A stretch of DNA of 38,771 nt, taken from the NCBI GenBank assembly GCA_013298045.1, contig JAAFJI010000007.1, forward strand, positions 1 through 38,771. Direction: 5' to 3'. This document shows, piece after piece, positions 27,497 through 37,020 of the stretch. Both the position numbers and the translations under genes were made by a program. Within the stretch, counting starts at the first letter, position 1. Each line of letters begins with the position of its first letter. This stretch comes from Betaproteobacteria bacterium. Its GTDB lineage: Bacteria > Pseudomonadota > Gammaproteobacteria > Burkholderiales > Casimicrobiaceae. The notes beneath the pieces were generated by a model that saw nothing but the letters and a program-made list of their open reading frames with translations, was not told the DNA's origin and made no database searches.

Positions 27497-28137
27497 GGCG
27501 TGACCACCACGCGATACCAATCGGAGGCAAGCGTCCACTCGCGCGATACCAACGTGTTGACCTGCAGCGGTTTCGGCAGCTGCGTCGTATCCAGGCGCAG
27601 CCGCAGCGCCACCTCATAGCGCGAGCCCGCACGCAGCGCTTTTCGCTCGACCAGCGGCCGACCGCGCACCGATCGAATCTGCCGCAGCGCTTCATCCAGG
27701 CTCACGTAGCTCGCCCCGCCGCTGACCGTGCCGCCGGCGTCCACGCGGTAGCTGCTGGTGAGCGGCACGTAGGTCAGTCGCCGCACCGACGGCTGTGTTT
27801 CAAGTGAATCGTCGAACCAAAACGAGCGCTGGCGCGTGACTTCGCTTTCAAACACAAAATAGAGTGAGGTTCCGCGGAGTAGCGCAGCCTCAAGCGGAGC
27901 GGTCAGATGAAACTCGAATTCAACATCAACGACCAGTGCCTCTTCGTTTGGTTTAACGATTGCGCTTTTCACTGATATCGTATCTGCATGAACAGGACGA
28001 AAAATCAATAAAATCAGGGCAAAAAGCCACAAAACCAGTTCCCACCGGATCGCGCTTAGCGCCGGTGCGTGTGAGCCGCGTCGCGTGCGCGCGGTCGCCG
28101 TTTCCAGTTGGCTTGCGTGAAACGAAGAGGCGATCAC
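27493..28137 (-). CDS. DUF4390 domain-containing protein
   Basis: 214 residues. A hydrophobic segment (WELVLWLFALILLIF, about residues 32-46) ending PVHA suggests a signal peptide or anchor, so the rest is probably periplasmic. The body is beta-rich (VEFEFHLTAPLEAALLRGTSLYFVFESEVTR). DUF4390 proteins are usually found between rsmB and ntrY in betaproteobacteria, as here. The function is not defined; a partner of the NtrY sensor is an inference from position. It overlaps both neighbours by 4 bp (ATGA), a tight operon. Confidence 0.9.
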   Translation of the reverse strand: MIASSFHASQLETATARTRRGSHAPALSAIRWELVLWLFALILLIFRPVHADTISVKSAIVKPNEEALVVDVEFEFHLTAPLEAALLRGTSLYFVFESEVTRQRSFWFDDSLETQPSVRRLTYVPLTSSYRVDAGGTVSGGASYVSLDEALRQIRSVRGRPLVERKALRAGSRYEVALRLRLDTTQLPKPLQVNTLVSREWTLASDWYRVVVTP

Positions 28138-29528
28138 GGCGCAGTTTTCTCCAGCAGGGCATAGAAAAATCCGTCGTGATTGTGGGTCTTCTTGTTACCG
28201 CCCGGCAAGAGCTGGCCGCCGCTTGAGGCCGGGTCGCCCGGCAGGCTGATGCGCAAACGCTTCAAATTGACGTGTCGCGAAAGCGCTGCTTCAACCTGTA
28301 GGGCATTTTCTTCCCGAAAAATCGAGCACGTGCAATAGAGTAAGCGCCCGCCAACAGCTAGCGTCGGCAGAAGTGCATCAATCAGCGCCGCTTGCAGTTT
28401 GGCGAGCTGACCGATGTCGCTTTCACGTTTCAACCATTTGCCGTCAGGATGGCGACGCACCACGCCTGACCCTGTGCACGGCGCATCTAGCAGGATCCGG
28501 TCGAACGGTTTACCGTCCCACCACGAGGCGATCGTGCCGTCGCCGCGTGAAGCGACATCGAGCGCATCTGCCGCGCGCACCGTCGCTTTCAAGCCAAGTC
28601 GCGTCAGGTTTTCATCGATCTTTTTCGCGCGTTCGGCATCGATATCAAGCGCGGTCAGCTCGCAATCGGCAAGTTCGAGAATGTGCGCAGTTTTACCGCC
28701 AGGTGCGGCGCAGGCATCGAGCACCCGCATCCCATCTTTGATACCCAGAAGCGGTGCCGCTAACTGTGCGCCCGCGTCCTGCACCGAAAACCAGCCGTCC
28801 TGAAACCCCGGCATCCGCAACACCGGGCGCGCACGCTTCACGACGAGCATGGTCTCACTCAGCGGCTCAACCTCAATTTTCTTGACCGCCAGCGCATCGA
28901 TCAGACTGGCTTGGGATGTGCGCCGCCGGTTGATCCGAAGGGTGAGCGGACCGTGACCGTTACCGCCGCGAAGTATCGCCTCCCACCACTCCGGATGATC
29001 CGCGCGCACCCGATCGATCCACCACTGCGGATGATTCCAGTGCCCCTCTTCGGTGGCGGCTCCCTTGCTGCGCGCCTCGTCTGGGTTGCGCAGCACATTT
29101 CGGAGTACTGCATTTACAAAACCCTTCGCGCCGCGATCCATCTGTTGCGCGGCTTCGACCGCCTGCGAGACCACGACATGCGAAGCCGTACGCGAGTAGA
29201 GCAACTCGTAGATCGCCACCCACAGCAAGGCCTCAATTTGCGGGTCGGGTTTTGCTCGCACGAACGCCCGCAGGATCGCGCGCAGCTCGCCCAGATGACG
29301 CAGGCTACCCAGTGTCAAGTCGGTGAGTGCCGCGCGTGAAGCGCCATCAAAACCGCCGGTGTCTTGTTTAGCGATCGCGTGCTCCCCGTTTGCGCCAGCA
29401 AGCACGGCGAGCACCGCGCGCGCGGCTGTCGCCTGTACCCGCGCGAGCGAGACCGAGGCGGCGGATTTCGCTGCAACAAGCGGTTTGCCCTTCGGCGCAG
29501 GGGAAGCGATAGCCACGGTGTCTTTCAT
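28134..29528 (-). CDS. rsmB: 16S rRNA (cytosine-967-C5)-methyltransferase RsmB
   Basis: 464 residues from ATG 29528. Non-ATG starts up to 29672 would lengthen it by as much as 48 residues. The N-terminal NusB-like RNA-binding domain begins ARAVLAVLAG. The methyltransferase domain has SAM motif DACAAPGGKTAH, LDAPCTGSGVVRRHPD with the catalytic-region cysteine, and LLYCTCSI with the second cysteine, both required in this family. It modifies C967 of 16S rRNA. It is the first gene of the rsmB-DUF4390-ntrY-ntrX run, with a TTGACA at 29667-29672 (minus) as a possible -35 box. Confidence 0.94.
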   Translation of the reverse strand: MKDTVAIASPAPKGKPLVAAKSAASVSLARVQATAARAVLAVLAGANGEHAIAKQDTGGFDGASRAALTDLTLGSLRHLGELRAILRAFVRAKPDPQIEALLWVAIYELLYSRTASHVVVSQAVEAAQQMDRGAKGFVNAVLRNVLRNPDEARSKGAATEEGHWNHPQWWIDRVRADHPEWWEAILRGGNGHGPLTLRINRRRTSQASLIDALAVKKIEVEPLSETMLVVKRARPVLRMPGFQDGWFSVQDAGAQLAAPLLGIKDGMRVLDACAAPGGKTAHILELADCELTALDIDAERAKKIDENLTRLGLKATVRAADALDVASRGDGTIASWWDGKPFDRILLDAPCTGSGVVRRHPDGKWLKRESDIGQLAKLQAALIDALLPTLAVGGRLLYCTCSIFREENALQVEAALSRHVNLKRLRISLPGDPASSGGQLLPGGNKKTHNHDGFFYALLEKTAP

Positions 29529-29812
29529 CGCGGGAAGGTATGTTGCGAGCGCGTCCAGACGATCTGCGCTCACAGATTTAATGGCAATAGCGGAAGTGTA
29601 ACGGTAAACTGTAGCGTCATAGATTATTGCCCTGCTAGGTATTCGAAAAACAGCGAAACTAATTAATGTCAATACAAAAATAAATCTGCGGTAACGCGAT
29701 ATTTAATGAGGCATTGAAAATGAAAGTTAAATATAGGTTGAATGACTGATCGACGACGAGCGCGCCGTGGTGCCTCAGTAAGATTCGCACCTTCGCAGAA
29801 GAGTTTCTCGCC
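29529..29812. other. Divergent promoter region, rsmB and M32 peptidase
   Basis: An AT-rich centre near 29640-29740. A TTGACA-type -35 on the minus strand lies at 29667-29672, but no convincing -10 element was found at 16-18 bp. A purine-rich AGAAGAG precedes the peptidase ATG. No gene was seen other than the possible N-terminal extension of rsmB. Confidence 0.4.
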
Positions 29813-31297
29813 ATGAACGCCGCCTACAACGATCTTTCCAGTACCTTCACTCGCCTCTACCGTTTCCGACATCTCAATTCGATCGTCGGCTGGGATCACT
29901 CCACCATGATGCCCAAGAACGGTAACGACGCGCGCGCTGCGGCCCTCGCCGAGCTCGGCGTGCTGATGCACAACATGATCACCGAGCCCGCGCTTAAATC
30001 GAAGCTCGATGCCGCCGATCAGGAAAACCTAAAACCGCTCGAGCGAGCGAATTTGCGGGAAATGAAACGCGCCTGGCAAAGCGCCAATCTCTTGCCCGCA
30101 AAACTAGTCGAAGATATGTCGCTCGCAAGCTCGAAATGCGAACACGCCTGGCGCGAGCAGCGGCCTGCGAACGACTGGAAAGGGCTCGCAGAGAATTTGA
30201 AAGACGTCGTGCGTCTCGCGCGCGAGCAGGCGAAGCTGCTGGCTGCGGAAAAAGGCACCACACGCTACGACGCGTTACTAGACATGTACGAACCTGGCAT
30301 GACGACGGCAAAAATCCAAGCGATTTTTGCTGACGTGAAAACCTGGCTGCCCGATCTGATCGCAAAGGCGCGGGCGCTGCAAGCAAACGATGCGCTGGTC
30401 AAACCTGTTGGCCCATTCGCAGCGGAAAAACAAAAAGCGCTCGGTCTAGCGGTCATGAAGCACTTGCAATTCGATTTCGATGGGGGCCGACTCGACGTAA
30501 GCGCGCACCCATTCTGCGGCGGCGTGCCGGAGGACGTGCGGATCACGACGCGCTATCGCGAAGATGACTTCGCGCAAAGCCTGATGGGCATCATTCATGA
30601 GACGGGTCACGCGCGTTACGAGCAAAACCTGCCGCGTGAGCTCGTCGATCAACCGGTCGGCCTCGCGCGCTCGATGGGCATTCACGAAAGCCAATCGCTC
30701 TCGTTTGAAATGCAACTGGCGCGCTCTAAACCCTTTCTCAAATTGATCGCGCCGCTCGTTCGTGAACACTTGGGCGATCAGCCCGCGTTCAGTGCAGATA
30801 ATTTAGGCAAACTCTATTCGCGAGTAGCACCGGGTTACATACGCGTCGATGCGGACGAAGCCTGTTACCCCGCGCACGTCATCCTACGCTTCGAAATAGA
30901 GAGCGCTTTGGTCAATGGCGAAATCGAAGTCGACGACATTCCTGCCCTTTGGAACGAAAAAATGAAAGCGTATTTGGGCATCGACACGAAAGGCAACTTC
31001 AAAGACGGTCCAATGCAAGATGTGCACTGGCCGTTGGGATTGCTGGGCTATTTCCCGAGCTACACGCTCGGCGCGATGTACGCCGCGCAATACTTTGCAA
31101 CGATTCGCAGGCTACATCCCGATCTCGATCAAAAAATCGAAGCGGGCAACCTCGCCCCTATTTTCGATTGGCTCAAAGACAACATTTGGTCGAAAGCCAG
31201 CGAGCTTTCGACCGATGAACTCGTCGCGCGAGCGACGGGTGAAGCGCTCAATCCGAAGCATTTCCGTGTGCATCTGGAAACGCGGTATTTGGCGTAA
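29813..31297 (+). CDS. M32-family metallocarboxypeptidase
   Basis: 494 residues, cytoplasmic. The family (carboxypeptidase Taq-like) removes C-terminal residues from peptides using one metal ion. The zinc motif H262-ETG-H266 lies in LMGIIHETGHARYEQNLP. The third ligand is probably E292 in GIHESQSLSFEMQLA. Other family segments are visible: IRVDADEACYPAHVILRFEIE and SYTLGAMYAAQYFATI. The length matches the family (about 500). It stands alone on the plus strand, divergent from rsmB and convergent with phoU. Confidence 0.96.
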   Translation: MNAAYNDLSSTFTRLYRFRHLNSIVGWDHSTMMPKNGNDARAAALAELGVLMHNMITEPALKSKLDAADQENLKPLERANLREMKRAWQSANLLPAKLVEDMSLASSKCEHAWREQRPANDWKGLAENLKDVVRLAREQAKLLAAEKGTTRYDALLDMYEPGMTTAKIQAIFADVKTWLPDLIAKARALQANDALVKPVGPFAAEKQKALGLAVMKHLQFDFDGGRLDVSAHPFCGGVPEDVRITTRYREDDFAQSLMGIIHETGHARYEQNLPRELVDQPVGLARSMGIHESQSLSFEMQLARSKPFLKLIAPLVREHLGDQPAFSADNLGKLYSRVAPGYIRVDADEACYPAHVILRFEIESALVNGEIEVDDIPALWNEKMKAYLGIDTKGNFKDGPMQDVHWPLGLLGYFPSYTLGAMYAAQYFATIRRLHPDLDQKIEAGNLAPIFDWLKDNIWSKASELSTDELVARATGEALNPKHFRVHLETRYLA

Positions 31298-31305
31298 CGC
31301 TGACG

Positions 31306-31974
31306 CTATCCCCCGTGCCGAGGATCCTTCCCTTGCACGATATGAATCACGTACTCGCTGATGTTTTTCGTGTGATCCGCGACACGCTCGGCCGCTTTCG
31401 CCAGGAACGCGATTTCAATGCCAGCGCCGATCGTGCGCGGGTCTTCAAGCGTGTAAGTCACGATCAGGCGCAAGATGCGCTCGAACTCATCGTCCACCGC
31501 TTTGTCGCGACCGATCACTTCACCAGCGGCAATGACATCAAGTCTTGCGAATGCGTTGAGCGATTCTTTAAGCATCTCTTGAACGAGTACGCCGATGTGC
31601 TTCATTTCGTTCAAACGCATCGATTGGAAGCGCTCGTTCGCTTGAAACTGCTTAGCGCGCTCGGCAATTTTTTTTATCTCATCGCCAATGCGTTCGAGGT
31701 CTCCTGCGGCTTGCATCGTGCAAAGAATCTGTCGCAGGTCAACAGCAGCAGGCTGGCGCTTGGCAATAATTTCCATACCCTTGCGATCGATGTCCATCTG
31801 TAGCGAGTTGACCTTTTTGTCCTCGCGTGTGACCGCTTCGACGAGATCTGCGTCGTTGGTTGCGACCGCGCGCATCGCGCGCTCCATCTGCGCCTCGACG
31901 ATGCCGCCCATCGCAAGCAGGCTGCTGCGCAGGTCTTCGAGTTCGAGTTCGAATTGTTTGGAGGTGTGTTCCAT
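31306..31974 (-). CDS. phoU: Phosphate-signalling protein PhoU
   Basis: 222 residues from ATG 31974 (MEHTSKQFELELEDLRSSLL), preceded by AGGAA 5 nt upstream. A longer in-frame start would read through a repeat and is rejected. It is all-helical with two PhoU repeats. The metal-binding motifs E-x-x-x-D-R are partly visible as GDLERIGDEIKKIAE and AERVADHTKNISE. PhoU links the Pst transporter to the PhoR/PhoB system and dampens phosphate uptake. It is last in the pst cluster and separated from pstB by a 106-bp mobile-like element. No phoB/phoR is in the window. Confidence 0.95.
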   Translation of the reverse strand: MEHTSKQFELELEDLRSSLLAMGGIVEAQMERAMRAVATNDADLVEAVTREDKKVNSLQMDIDRKGMEIIAKRQPAAVDLRQILCTMQAAGDLERIGDEIKKIAERAKQFQANERFQSMRLNEMKHIGVLVQEMLKESLNAFARLDVIAAGEVIGRDKAVDDEFERILRLIVTYTLEDPRTIGAGIEIAFLAKAAERVADHTKNISEYVIHIVQGKDPRHGG

Positions 31975-31986
31975 GTTCGTTCCTAA

Positions 31987-32092
31987 TGCGTCACCCCGGC
32001 GAAGGCCGGGATCCATCGTGGTGGGAGATGACTGCTCATTCTTTGCGCAAATTTATGCATAAGTGGGTCGCAGCCTGCGCTGCAATGACGCA
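31987..32092. repeat. 106-bp MITE-like element in the pstB-phoU gap
   Basis: It is bounded by perfect 7-bp inverted ends, TGCGTCA (31987-31993) and TGACGCA (32086-32092). The left part is a CACCCCGGCGAAGGCCGGGATCC segment (31992-32014) related to the repeat at 8208-8316. The right part is a GC-rich GGGTCGCAGCCTGCG segment. It lies between pstB and phoU. Confidence 0.65.
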
Positions 32093-32097
32093 CGCCG

Positions 32098-32898
32098 TTA
32101 ACCAAAACGGCCCGTGATGTAATCCTCTGTCCGTTTATCTTGCGGCTTCACAAAAATTTGCGCGGTCGGCGTGAATTCGACCAATTCTCCGAGATACATG
32201 TAAGCCGTGAACTGCGACACGCGAGCCGCCTGCTGCATGTTGTGGGTCACAATGACGATGGTGTAATCGGTACGCAGTTCGCTGACCAACTCTTCAATGC
32301 GTGCGGTTGAAATCGGATCAAGCGCAGACGTCGGCTCATCAAGCAGCAGAACTTCCGGTTTTACCGCAATGCCGCGCGCGATACACAGCCGCTGCTGTTG
32401 ACCGCCGGAGAGCGACAGACCGCTTTGCGAAAGCTTGTCTTTCGTCTCGTTCCACAACGCCGCTTTCTTGAGAGCCCACTCGACCCGATCGTCCATGTCG
32501 CTCTTGCCGAGCTTTTCGTACAAGCGAACGCCGAAAGAAATGTTGTCGTAAATCGACATTGGAAACGGCGTGGGTTTTTGAAACACCATGCCGACCGAGC
32601 CGCGCAGGGCGTTCAAGTCGTAGCTCGAATCGAGTACGTTTTCACCATTGAGCAGTACCTCGCCTTCGGCGCGCTGACCGGGATAGAGCGAATACATGCG
32701 ATTGAGCACACGCAGCAAGGTCGATTTGCCGCAACCCGACGGGCCAATGAACGCGGTGACCTGTTTTTCCGGAATGTCGAGCGAGATGTTGCGCAAGCCC
32801 TGAAACGATCCGTAGAAAAAATTCAGGTTATTGATTTTGATCTTGGTCGCATTCGCTACCGCATTGGCATCGCTGCCGAGACTGACTTGGAAGGACAT
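32098..32898 (-). CDS. pstB: Phosphate ABC transporter ATP-binding protein PstB
   Basis: 266 residues from ATG 32898 ([14 protein letters not shown]). The frame also opens 108 bp earlier within the pstA end, which is rejected. It powers high-affinity phosphate import. Walker [11 protein letters not shown]-loop [11 protein letters not shown], signature LSGGQQQR and Walker [13 protein letters not shown] are all present, with the switch His in IVTHNMQQA. The PF-MS motif after the Q-loop is typical of PstB. It lies 24 bp downstream of pstA. Confidence 0.97.
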   Translation of the reverse strand: MSFQVSLGSDANAVANATKIKINNLNFFYGSFQGLRNISLDIPEKQVTAFIGPSGCGKSTLLRVLNRMYSLYPGQRAEGEVLLNGENVLDSSYDLNALRGSVGMVFQKPTPFPMSIYDNISFGVRLYEKLGKSDMDDRVEWALKKAALWNETKDKLSQSGLSLSGGQQQRLCIARGIAVKPEVLLLDEPTSALDPISTARIEELVSELRTDYTIVIVTHNMQQAARVSQFTAYMYLGELVEFTPTAQIFVKPQDKRTEDYITGRFG

Positions 32899-32921
32899 AA
32901 CTTGTTTTCTTTCCCGGTGTC

Positions 32922-33782
32922 TTATTGGGTTTTCTGACGAAACACGGTTCGCGCCAAAATATTCAGAAGCAATACGGTGAGCGTGATGAGCAGCGCACCC
33001 GCCCATGCCAGGCGCTGCCAGTCTTCATACGGGCTCATTGCGAATTGGAAGATCACCACCGGCAGGTTTGCCATCGGTGCGCCCATGTCGGTGCTCCAAA
33101 ACTGATTGTTAAGCGCGGTGAACAAAAGCGGCGCGGTCTCGCCCGAAATACGCGCAAGCGCGAGCAAGATGCCAGTAATCACACCACCACGCACGGACTT
33201 AATCGTGACCTTAAGTACGACTTGCCAAAGCGGAGCGCCGACTGCGTACGCAGCTTCGCGAAGACTGTTGGGTACGAGCTGAAGCATGTTTTCAGTTGTG
33301 CGCACCACCACCGGGACTGCAATGATTGCGAGTGCTGTGGCACCCGCCCAGCCGGAATACTGTTTAAACTGAAATACGATCACTGCATACACGAACAAGC
33401 CAATTACGATCGATGGTGCCGAAAGCAAAATGTCGTTCACGAAGCGGGTGACTTTTGCGATCCAGCTATCCCGCCCGACCTCTGCGAGGTAAATGCCCGC
33501 CATGATGCCAATGGGGGTGGCGATGAAAATCGCGGTGCCGACCATCATCAAGCTGCCGAAGATCGCATTGGCAAGACCGCCATCGGATCCCGGCGGTGGC
33601 GTCATTTGCGTGAACAGCGTGGGGCTCAAGGCGGCAAATCCTTTACCGAACAGCGTCACCAAAATCCAGATCAGAAACGCCATACCGAAGGTCATCGTCG
33701 CAAGCGACATGACCAGATTGAATCGATTGACCCAAACCCGACGACGGTAGATTGGGTTGGTGGCACGAGGATTGCCGTTCAT
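32922..33782 (-). CDS. pstA: Phosphate ABC transporter permease PstA
   Basis: 286 residues with about six membrane segments. The cytoplasmic coupling motif appears as [20 protein letters not shown], and the conserved [15 protein letters not shown] segment follows. The N-terminus ([13 protein letters not shown]) is a basic cytoplasmic tail. It forms the channel with PstC. The ATG overlaps the pstC stop by 4 bp (ATGA), so the two are translationally coupled. Confidence 0.96.
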   Translation of the reverse strand: MNGNPRATNPIYRRRVWVNRFNLVMSLATMTFGMAFLIWILVTLFGKGFAALSPTLFTQMTPPPGSDGGLANAIFGSLMMVGTAIFIATPIGIMAGIYLAEVGRDSWIAKVTRFVNDILLSAPSIVIGLFVYAVIVFQFKQYSGWAGATALAIIAVPVVVRTTENMLQLVPNSLREAAYAVGAPLWQVVLKVTIKSVRGGVITGILLALARISGETAPLLFTALNNQFWSTDMGAPMANLPVVIFQFAMSPYEDWQRLAWAGALLITLTVLLLNILARTVFRQKTQ

Positions 33783-34729
33783 GTGCGCTTCCCTTCTCTC
33801 TTGGCCAGGTTTGCGAGCATCCAGCGCGATGCGGCAAGTACACAGAACGTGAGCAGGAATAGCACAAGTCCGAGTGCAATCAGCGCCGACAGATGCAGCG
33901 GATCGGAGGCCTCATTGAATTCGTTGGCGAGCGACGAAGCAATCGAATTGCCTGGTTCGAATAGCGCCAAAGAGATGTTGTACGCGTTACCGATGACGAA
34001 AGTCACTGCCATGGTTTCGCCGAGCGCTCGACCGAGCCCAAGCATGACGCCGCCGACGACGCCGGTCTTTGTGTAAGGCAACACGACGTTCCACACCACT
34101 TCCCACGTCGTCGCGCCGAGACCATATGCAGATTCTTTGAGAATCGGCGGCGTGGTTTCGAACACGTCGCGCATGACGGACGCCGTAAACGGAATCACCA
34201 TCACCGACAAAATGATTCCGGCGGTCAACACACCGATGCCGATCGTTGGACCCTGAAACAACGCGCCGATGACCGGCAATTTGCCGAGCGTCGCGCTCAG
34301 TAACGGCTGAATGTGCTCGCCAAACAGAGGCGCAAACACGAACAGTCCCCACATGCCATAAATGATGGAAGGAATCGCCGCGAGCAACTCAACGGCGGTT
34401 CCAAGCGGGCGCTTGAGAATCGGCGGACACATCTCGGTGAGAAAGATTGCGATTCCGAAGCTCACGGGAACCGCGATGATCATCGCAATCGTTGCAGTAA
34501 TCAGCGTGCCCCAAAGCGGCGCGAGTCCGCCGAAGAGGCTGCGCACGGGGTCCCAGCTAGCGTCGACGAAAAACTTTGGACCGACCTTGGTGATCGTTGG
34601 CCACGCGCCGTGTATGAGCGAAATGATGATGGCCGCTAAAGTGACCAGCACCAGGACGGCAAAAAACTGGGTCGATCGCGCGAAGATCGCATCTTGTCGC
34701 GCGAATGATCGTGTGGGATTGGAACTCAT
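33779..34729 (-). CDS. pstC: Phosphate ABC transporter permease PstC
   Basis: 316 residues with about six membrane segments. The first helix is [20 protein letters not shown]. The coupling motif is [22 protein letters not shown] and the [16 protein letters not shown] segment is conserved. It pairs with PstA in the membrane. It follows pstS by 87 bp, a gap holding a hairpin (34760-34784). Confidence 0.96.
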   Translation of the reverse strand: MSSNPTRSFARQDAIFARSTQFFAVLVLVTLAAIIISLIHGAWPTITKVGPKFFVDASWDPVRSLFGGLAPLWGTLITATIAMIIAVPVSFGIAIFLTEMCPPILKRPLGTAVELLAAIPSIIYGMWGLFVFAPLFGEHIQPLLSATLGKLPVIGALFQGPTIGIGVLTAGIILSVMVIPFTASVMRDVFETTPPILKESAYGLGATTWEVVWNVVLPYTKTGVVGGVMLGLGRALGETMAVTFVIGNAYNISLALFEPGNSIASSLANEFNEASDPLHLSALIALGLVLFLLTFCVLAASRWMLANLAKREGKRT

Positions 34730-34759
34730 GCGAACGCTGCCCCGGTAACTTATGAAAGC

Positions 34760-34784
34760 AAAGCCCGCGTCGATGGCGGGCTTT
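34760..34784. terminator. Hairpin between pstS and pstC
   Basis: AAAGCCCGC (34760-34768) pairs perfectly with GCGGGCTTT (34776-34784) around a 7-nt loop. A partial T tract follows on the plus side; only a weak one (TGCTTTC) is on the minus side. It probably acts as a partial terminator or mRNA stabiliser giving more PstS than PstCAB. Confidence 0.6.
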
Positions 34785-34816
34785 GTTATTTGAGCTTATC
34801 TAGCAAGAAAACCGAA

Positions 34817-35854
34817 TCACATCAGCGCTTTGCCGGACGCATCGGTAATTTTCTTCCATTCCTCGCGAATGAGGTTCGTCGTTGCTGGAGGAAGCGGCAC
34901 GTAGTCAAGTTCGCTTGCCGATTTCGCGCCGTTTTTGAACGCGAAATCGAAGAACTTCAATACTTCTTTCGACTGCTCAGGCTTCCCCGGCTTCGCGTAC
35001 ATCAGGATGAACGAAGCGCCGGCCATTGGCCAGCTTGCCTTGCCGACCTGGTTGGTAAGCACCACGCCCATGCCAGGTGTGCCTTTCCAGTCGGCACCAG
35101 CCGCGGCGGCCGCAAACGCCGAATCGTCGGGCGTTACGAATACGCCATCGCGATTGCGCATCTGGATGTAGTCGAGTTTGTTTTTCTTCGCGTACGCAAA
35201 CTCAACGTAGCCAATCGAGCCCTTGATGCGCTGAACGTATTGCGCAACGCCTTCGTTGCCCTTGCCGCCCACGCCTTCCGGCCAGCTTACTGCGGTGCCC
35301 ACACCTACTTTGGTCTTCCACTCGGGCGAGACTTTCGAGAGGTAATCGACAAACAGGAAGGTCGTGCCCGAACCATCGGAGCGACGCACAACGGTGATCG
35401 GACCGTCAAGCTTCACGCCGGGGTTCAGATCGGTGATCGCTTTCTCGTTCCAGTTCTTGATCTTGCCAAGATAGATGTCGGCCAAGATTTCACCGGTAAG
35501 CTTCAACTGACCCGGTGCAACGTTGTCCATGTTGGTCACCGGCACGACGCCACCGATGATCGCCGGGAACTGAATCAAGCCGTCTTTCGCGAGATCTTCA
35601 GCTTTGAGCGGCATATCGGTCGCACCGAAATCCACAGTCTTCGATTGAATCTGTTTGATCCCGCCACCCGAACCGATCGACTGATAGTTCATCGAAATAC
35701 CGGTGGATTTTTTGTATTCATCCGCCCATTTCGCGTAAATCGGAAACGGGAAGGTCGCGCCAGCGCCTGTGATGGTCTGCGCGAAAGATGTCGAAGCGAC
35801 ACCTGCAGCAATCACTGCGGCGACGGTCGCGATGGAGTTTTTTACAGCTTTCAT
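34817..35854 (-). CDS. pstS: Phosphate-binding periplasmic protein PstS
   Basis: 345 residues from ATG 35854. Residues 1-26 form a signal peptide (KAVKNS start, hydrophobic core, cleavage after SFA). The mature protein starts QTITGAGATFPFPIYAKWADEY, the family signature. Phosphate-contact segments are visible: IGSGGGIKQIQ, VDFGATDMPL and RSDGSGTTF. It captures phosphate in the periplasm and hands it to PstCA. It is the first gene of the operon. A GGA site lies 5 nt before the ATG. Confidence 0.97.
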   Translation of the reverse strand: MKAVKNSIATVAAVIAAGVASTSFAQTITGAGATFPFPIYAKWADEYKKSTGISMNYQSIGSGGGIKQIQSKTVDFGATDMPLKAEDLAKDGLIQFPAIIGGVVPVTNMDNVAPGQLKLTGEILADIYLGKIKNWNEKAITDLNPGVKLDGPITVVRRSDGSGTTFLFVDYLSKVSPEWKTKVGVGTAVSWPEGVGGKGNEGVAQYVQRIKGSIGYVEFAYAKKNKLDYIQMRNRDGVFVTPDDSAFAAAAAGADWKGTPGMGVVLTNQVGKASWPMAGASFILMYAKPGKPEQSKEVLKFFDFAFKNGAKSASELDYVPLPPATTNLIREEWKKITDASGKALM

Positions 35855-35941
35855 GTGATTCCAGTCGTTTTGAAGGAGGAGTGAGTCCGGGCCCGCAAAT
35901 CGCGCGACACGCACCTTTTCAGAACGTAAGTGTCGCCGCCA

Positions 35942-35977
35942 ATTATTACAACGATATTGCAGTGGATTTCTTAACAG
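35942..35977 (-). promoter_or_regulatory. Possible Pho-regulated pstS promoter
   Basis: On the minus strand, CTGTTAAGAAATCCACTG (35960-35977) is followed after 12 bp by AATAAT (35942-35947), about 90 bp upstream of pstS. The first half resembles a PhoB half-site (CTGTCAT); the second half is poor. Weak candidate. Confidence 0.25.
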
Positions 35978-36121
35978 CAAACACGCTTAATGCCGCTTCA
36001 AATATATGTTACTGCCATGTTTCTTTATTAAACAACAAATAATGTATTTTATATTTTAATCAATTTTAATGAGGCAATTAGTGAAAATGCTGTACTATGC
36101 CGCCGCCAAAATCGGCGCGCA

Positions 36122-36150
36122 TTCGCCTGAAATTAGATAAACTATATAAA
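36122..36150 (+). promoter_or_regulatory. Likely promoter of the basic RHH-like gene
   Basis: TTCGCC (36122-36127), 17 bp, then TATAAA (36145-36150). A purine-rich GAAGAGGAAA ribosome site precedes the ATG at 36182. Confidence 0.4.
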
Positions 36151-36181
36151 TCATTTACGTCATTTCGAAGAGGAAACTATC

Positions 36182-36601
36182 ATGACCGCTAAGAGCAACC
36201 CACCTGTGAAGAAAGTCGTCGCAGCAAAGGACAGCAAAGCCGCAAAGAAAGTGTCGACGAAGCCCGCGAACACGTTGAGCGCAATTGCTTCGGCGCAATC
36301 AAAGAAAGTGACGAAAGCCGTCCAAACTCCGGTTGAAAAAGCACCGAGCAAGTCCGAGCGACAAACCACGCCAATCCCGGCAAAAGCGAAACTGGTGCGC
36401 GATAGCTTCACGCTGCCCGAGTCCGATCACGACTTAATTAAACAGTGCAAGAAAATCGCCATCGCCGCCGGTCGCGAGACCAAGAAAAGCGAAGTCGTGC
36501 GCGCCGCTATTCGCGTATTCAGTGCGCTCTCGACCGCCAAACAAATCGAAACATACGCGAGCTTGCAATCGATCGCCGTTGGTCGTCCGAAGGCGAAATA
36601 A
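36182..36601 (+). CDS. Basic Lys/Ala-rich protein with a ribbon-helix-helix-like C-terminus
   Basis: 139 residues. Residues 1-68 are rich in Lys, Ala, Pro and Thr, like histone-H1-type tails (PVKKVVAAKDSKAAKKVSTK). Residues about 72-125 look like a small DNA-binding domain: VRDSFTLPESDHDLIKQCKKIAIAAGRETKKSEVVRAAIRVF, a strand followed by two helices. Similar basic-tail proteins occur in betaproteobacteria, but the role is not settled; nucleoid binding is an inference. It has a good ribosome site and promoter candidate and stands alone. Confidence 0.82.
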   Translation: MTAKSNPPVKKVVAAKDSKAAKKVSTKPANTLSAIASAQSKKVTKAVQTPVEKAPSKSERQTTPIPAKAKLVRDSFTLPESDHDLIKQCKKIAIAAGRETKKSEVVRAAIRVFSALSTAKQIETYASLQSIAVGRPKAK

Positions 36602-36622
36602 GCTCGCGTACCTAGTTCCCCC

Positions 36623-36883
36623 TCAGGCGATAACCGCCTCGCGCCGATAAGGCTCGGCAATCGCCGCCGTGATGCGCTCGATCGATCGGGCGTACATCAC
36701 GCCACGTACGTTGATATCGATTGCGTCGCCTTGCTGCGCGGCGAGTGTGCATTCGACCAGGGCTTCTAGACCGTAGTCGACGACGCGCTCGACAATGGCC
36801 GGATCGAGCGGCTCGAAGCCAAGCTCGAGCGCCGATTCGCGCACAGCGGCGACGCTATAAGCAGCAGAAACTTCTTTGTTCAT
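36623..36883 (-). CDS. Small hypothetical protein
   Basis: 86 residues. Family not recognised. The sequence is mainly helical and acidic (ALELGFEPLDPAIVERVVDYGLEALVECTLAAQQGDAIDINV), without a signal peptide or membrane segment. An AAAGGA site lies 9 nt before the ATG. It is convergent with the RHH-like gene (21 bp apart) and divergent from the phosphatidylserine decarboxylase gene. It could be spurious, but codon use looks coding. Confidence 0.55.
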   Translation of the reverse strand: MNKEVSAAYSVAAVRESALELGFEPLDPAIVERVVDYGLEALVECTLAAQQGDAIDINVRGVMYARSIERITAAIAEPYRREAVIA

Positions 36884-37020
36884 TGACGATGTCCTTTCAA
36901 TCGATTGGGCTCAAAGGTCACATGACGCGATGTTTCTTGGCGTCGATGACACAAGCGTGACAACGCAGTCATTGCACTGCAACACGACAAGTCGAACATA
37001 CGATTCATCGCATGTTTTGA

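Larger units (their letters stand above)
35855..36181. other. 327-bp divergent AT-rich promoter region
   Basis: The stretch between pstS and the RHH-like gene is markedly AT-rich around 35940-36060. It holds the candidate promoters listed separately. No gene was seen. Confidence 0.5.

Noticed and set aside
31975-32016. Longer PhoU start
   Set aside because: The extra residues come from the repeat element; the ATG at 31974 has the ribosome site and matches the family start.
32925-34076. 383-codon plus-strand open frame
   Set aside because: Antisense to pstA and pstC, which show full family motifs.
36007-36024. Pho box TGTTACT-GCCA-TGTTTCT on the plus strand
   Set aside because: The spacing is right, but the match to CTGTCAT is weak and the orientation is away from pstS.
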